Positions 59,921 through 64,000 of a DNA stretch of 64,000 nucleotides are shown here, piece after piece. The stretch is from Rotaria macrura (taxonomy: Eukaryota > Rotifera > Eurotatoria > Philodinida > Philodinidae). A program made the position numbers and the translations under genes. The notes below the pieces were generated by a model, which had not been told where the DNA came from, did no database searches, and saw nothing but the letters and a program-made list of their open reading frames with translations. Numbering within the stretch: position 1 is the stretch's first letter; each line of letters opens with the position of its first letter. The stretch covers positions 310,001-374,000 of the forward strand of contig OENT01000002.1 in NCBI GenBank assembly GCA_900239685.1. Reading direction: 5' to 3'.

Positions 59921-61419
59921 ATGAAACTTTTCGTTTTAACTATTTTACTGCTAGCAGCAGTATTTATTTATTCAACAGACAGCCAACAGTTCGTTGTTGG
60001 CTGTTACTTTACAAATTGGGCTCAACATCGACAAGGTCTTGGACGATTTATTCCATCCCATATTGATCCGTCTCTTTGTACACACCTCTATTATGCATTT
60101 GCCAATATCGATATTACCAATCGAAGTCCTAGTCCATTCGAAGTCAATGATGTTAAGCCGTCTCCACAAACGGCTCCTGTTATTGTAAATGATGTCGCTA
60201 AACCTGCAGGTAATGGCCGTCTCAATGGCCAATTGAAGCCGCCAATAAAACAACCACCACCGATGAGCATGTATGAACAATTTAATGTTTTAAAACATAA
60301 AAATCCTCAAATGAAAACCTTATTGTCATTGGGGGGTGCCAGTGTTAATGTGACAAAATTTCGAATTATGTTTGAACCTGAAAAAACACGCCGAGAATTC
60401 ATACGGAATACAATAAAATATCTACGAACATATAAATTCGATGGTTTAGATTTAGATTGGGAATTTCCAGAAACTGAAGCTGATCGTCGTATATTTTCAT
60501 TACTTGTTCGTGATTATCGATTAGAATTTCAGAATGAAGCTTTTCTAACAGATCGCGCACGTCTTATATTAACTGCAGCTGTTGCTGCTTATCGTCCGAA
60601 AATTGAAGCTGGTTATGACATAAAAGAAGTTGCTCAGTATCTTGATTATATCAATTTAATGGCTTATGATTACCATGGTCGGTAAAAATCATAAGATATT
60701 CATTTTTCGAAATGCAATCGAATTCGTTCTCTTCATTCTTTGTAGGCAGTTGGAATCCCTTTACAGGTTTCAACAGTCCTTTATATGCACGTTCAAGTGA
60801 AAAAGGGGATAAACGTTTACTTAATCAAGAAGCAACTGTTGATACTTGGATTGAAGGGGGTTGTCCAGCATCGAAATTAGTTCTTGGTCTTGGTATGTAC
60901 GGTCGAACATTTAAATTGAAACAAAAGAAAAATGCTGATACAAAACCTTATGGACCATCCAAAGGTGCTGGCCTACCAGGTAATTATACTGCTAGCAATG
61001 GATTTCTTTCCTATTATGAAATATGTGAACTAATAAAAAAACAAAAATGGCATACTGAATACGACAAAGAACAACAAGTACCATATGCATACAAAGATGA
61101 TCAATGGATCGGTTATGATAATCAGGTATCGATTGAAAAAAAATGCCAGTATGTTGCTTCCAAACGTTTAGCTGGAGCTATGATATGGTCACTTGATTTC
61201 GATGATTTCAATGGTGCTTTTTGTAGACAAGGAAAATATCCATTGTTAACAACAGTGAAAAAAACATTAGATAGTCTTCAAGGACCAACAACACCATTCA
61301 GAGTTCATAAAACAACACAAGCAACAACATCAAATCATGGATATTTAAATAATTATTCATTTTTTCTTCTATTAATTAATTTTATTTTCCCGATAATAAT
61401 TATTTATCAATTTAGTTGA
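59921..61419 (+). CDS. GH18 chitinase, secreted or membrane-anchored
   Basis: Two exons (59921-60677 and 60746-61419; 68-base intron inside DYHG|SW) total 1431 bases, 476 residues. A signal peptide (KLFVLTILLLAAVFIYST) leads into a full GH18 barrel: VVGCYFTNWAQHR, THLYYAFANI, MKTLLSLGGAS, the catalytic FDGLDLDWEFP (DxxDxDxE complete), INLMAYDYHGSWNP, LGLGMYGRTF and GAMIWSLDFDDFNG. GH18 chitinases hydrolyse chitin in the cuticle, jaws, eggshell or food. Two oddities: a Pro-rich insertion of about 40 residues after the second strand (with VNDV-x-KP repeated), and a C-terminal tail with a Thr-rich linker then about 20 hydrophobic residues (SFFLLLINFIFPIIIIY) instead of a CBM14 chitin-binding domain. 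The tail suggests a GPI signal or a membrane anchor. All catalytic residues are present, so it is probably active. Confidence 0.95.
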
Positions 61420-64000
61420 CAGATTGTTTTTGTTTCTTTTCTTTTTGGATATTTATCTATGTTTTGTTTCGAATCTCACTCGAAAAATAATGTCTTTCTA
61501 TTTTAACAAACAAATAGATGAACATTTGGCTTCTTGTACATGAAACTGTAAAAAAAGAAACATCGAATTTAAAGTAATGATAGTTTTTCTTTTAAATTCT
61601 TTTCAAGACTTGATTCAGACGATTATATTCATATTAAATATGAACTTTTCTCTTACCGTAATCAATTTACTAAACAAATATCATGATTGTTAAGTAAATA
61701 ATATCGACTAGATTTAACTTTATCATTGATACTCTAGCTTTTATTTATTCAGATGAATGAGTGAGTAAACAAAACATGTTTAAAAAAATATTAAGAGCAA
61801 CTTCAATATCCCCTTTATTAGTCAAATGATAAGATTTCAAAAAATAACATCATTCAATGAAATTTGACTCTCTAAATAAAGGATATGATGTATTAGTTGA
61901 GTAATAAATAGTTCAATAAATTGGTCAGTTAAATTTCAATGTTCTACACTTAAATTACCTCTGACTAGAAGAGTTTCTAGTCTGACTTGAATTATGTTGT
62001 TTTAAATTAGCACCATATTTATTTTTGAACGTGTCCCGAATTTATTTCTCAATAAACTTTCAACAGAATTATGATAGAATTTGAGAGACGAAATGTTATT
62101 GTGAGCGACTTATTATCTGAACATATAAATGAGAGAGAAGAGTTCGCTTTAAAATATCTCATTGTGTAGCAAGTATCCCAGATATAAATATTGGTCGGAA
62201 AGAAATCTAGCCTATTCAATTTTATTTCTTCTTAGTTTTGCTTTCTCTCTCTTTTCCTCATCTACACCTATGGTCATTTGCTGTTTCAACCAAGAGAAAA
62301 GACAACAAGGCAATTCCGTCAATTACTTCCATAGTCTTGTTTGGTAGGCAAATAAGCAACGGTTTGAGTACTGTAAAAATATGATTGAGACAAATCATTA
62401 AGGAATTCGTTTTAGAAATTCTAATTTACTCCATCTAATAAGATTGTATCTCTATATGAGTTCAATTTCAGATTGCTACATCAGATTTAAATGATGCTTC
62501 GAAATCAACTTAAATAGATATATCTATCTCACAATCAATATAAATGATATACATGATGAAAGTATTTTTCCTGCTAGCACTGCAGTCTTGATTAGTCCGC
62601 ATCGGAAGAAAGTTATTCTAACTGATGGCAGGTGAATCAATCAAGTATGTCTAGTTGTATGATATCGTCTAATTCATGATTTGAGTATAGTTTAGTTGAA
62701 CATCAGACAAGTTTTTCTCAAGCTAAAAACGTTATGAATGCATAATATAGTAGTGAGATGAGACTGACGAGATGAATTAGTTTCTATGTACATTCACTGA
62801 ACCGTCATCTTATTGTAGAAATAATAATGCTGAGTGGTAGCAAGCTTCGCTCAAACATTCCTCCGTCATCGTTAGATATAAATGTATAGTAGTTGTTGAA
62901 TTGTTGAAAAATTGATATGTTGAATATTTTTCTATCGAATTCTTGAACATCTGAGATTTCTGTTCGATCAAGGTTGTAATTAGGTATTTCTACTATCTAC
63001 GAACTTCATTGATTATGTATTAGACATAGATACAATTGTATGTGAAGGGCATTCAATCTATTGACGAATTTTTCATGTTATATTTCACTTTTTTGTGGTA
63101 CACATAGTGCAGCTTTAAACTCATGTCTTTCATTGAGTACTGCATCGATTGAGATGTTTTGATTAATATGTTCGTTTTTGATCGGTAAGATTTTTTCCTA
63201 TTGTTCGTAGCCCGTATAGTTTTGTTCTACAGTAATTATTATTTAGTTTTTAAAAAAATATGTTTTCAATCTGCATCTTCTCTCTTCGATCATCCGAACT
63301 AAAAATTCATAGCTCCCAACGTAACATACTTGTTGAATGAACTGTTCATCAAGGCGTTCAATAAACAACATCAAAATGCATGAAGGATTATCTACTAGTT
63401 ATAGTGTTAGATAAGCTCTAATAGATATTATAAAATCTAATGAAAATTTAATAAATCTTTGTTTTATATGTCGATGAAGAAAAAAAGCCTGTATACTATT
63501 CTAATTATAAAATTTTCGACTGTGATGTGGTGTTCCGAGTGCCATAGTTCAACAAAAATCTATTCATTGAAATCTTTTATCACTGCTCGATGGAATTTGT
63601 AAGTCGTTTTTAAAAACATGGTAATCAATTTTTCATTGTTCTATAGATATTACATACATCATTATGTTATCATCCGATGTGAGACAATAAATCGATAGTC
63701 TAGGATGAAGGTTCATCAAAAGACTTAAAATCTGTTGAGTCTCTCTAGACAAGACATAGAAAATCAATATTCAATCACAAATTTCTTCTCATTTTTTCAT
63801 CCAATAGAAACATTACATTAGTGAGTTGATAATTTAATGATTTGCAGAATTTTCCTACGGTACATCAACTTAAATAAAAAAAAACGGATACATTAAGATT
63901 GATAGTATTTAAATCAAGTAATTCAAGCTGTTTACCTTCTTATAACCTTGGCCATGATGAATCTTCATACATAAAAACGTGTCTGTTATTCAGTTGAGTA
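61420..64000. other. Gene-free AT-rich DNA to the window end
   Basis: The chitinase 3' UTR starts here; beyond it I see no exon, RNA gene, inverted repeat or tandem array. The frame at 62162-62347 has no recognisable product. Confidence 0.5.

Noticed and set aside
59972-60280. 102-residue minus-strand frame
   Set aside because: Antisense shadow of the chitinase first exon.
1-64000. CRISPR arrays, bacterial operons, rRNA or tRNA genes
   Set aside because: No evenly spaced direct repeats, no Shine-Dalgarno-led gene strings and no convincing cloverleaf or rRNA sequence; the genes are intron-containing animal genes.

Overview
This window is nuclear DNA from a small animal. The genes are split by many short GT-AG introns (mostly about 45-80 bases), intergenic DNA is very AT-rich, and AATAAA-type signals follow several stops. 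The products are metazoan: METTL1, GTPBP1, SPAG1, NPC2, TMEM144, an ankyrin/SOCS-box protein, an MDM1-like protein, an ARF-type GTPase, a GH25 lysozyme and a GH18 chitinase. A rotifer, probably bdelloid, is my best guess. It rests on gene style, two cilia-linked genes and splice acceptors placed just before start codons; it was not tested by any search. All exon boundaries were read by hand. Every multi-exon model closes in frame, but individual edges may be off by a base.

Layout. 1-9 kb: no gene; an 318-bp inverted-repeat element (5554-5871) lies inside a possible larger decayed element. 9.0-10.2 kb (-): TMEM144-like transporter whose start lies 11 bases from the end of a 1.57-kb DNA transposon remnant (10229-11797). 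11.8-15.1 kb: gene-free. 15.2-16.0 kb (-): METTL1 tRNA m7G methyltransferase. 16.2-17.6 kb (-): ankyrin-SOCS protein. 20.4-26.8 kb (+): GTPBP1-like GTPase with one 3.9-kb intron holding a long-armed inverted-repeat element and a 160-bp palindrome. 27.9 kb: a 138-bp hAT-type MITE with a perfect 8-bp target duplication. 29.9-30.7 kb (-): MDM1-like microtubule protein. 31.0-31.7 kb (-): NPC2-like sterol carrier. 32.3-39.1 kb (+): 16-exon SPAG1. 40.9-46.6 kb (-): two tandem genes for unrecognised proteins (1147 and 252 aa). 49.4-50.2 kb (+): GH25 lysozyme. 51.3-51.5 kb: interleaved inverted repeats. 57.1-57.8 kb (-): ARF/ARL GTPase. 59.9-61.4 kb (+): GH18 chitinase. The remaining long stretches show no gene I can support.

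The genes do not form one pathway. SPAG1 (dynein-arm assembly) and the MDM1-like protein both suit a ciliated animal. NPC2, GH25 lysozyme and chitinase are secreted or lysosomal and suit feeding or defence. The most unusual material is the set of non-autonomous inverted-repeat elements, the permuted repeat at 51.3 kb, and the large unrecognised helical protein at 40.9-45.6 kb.
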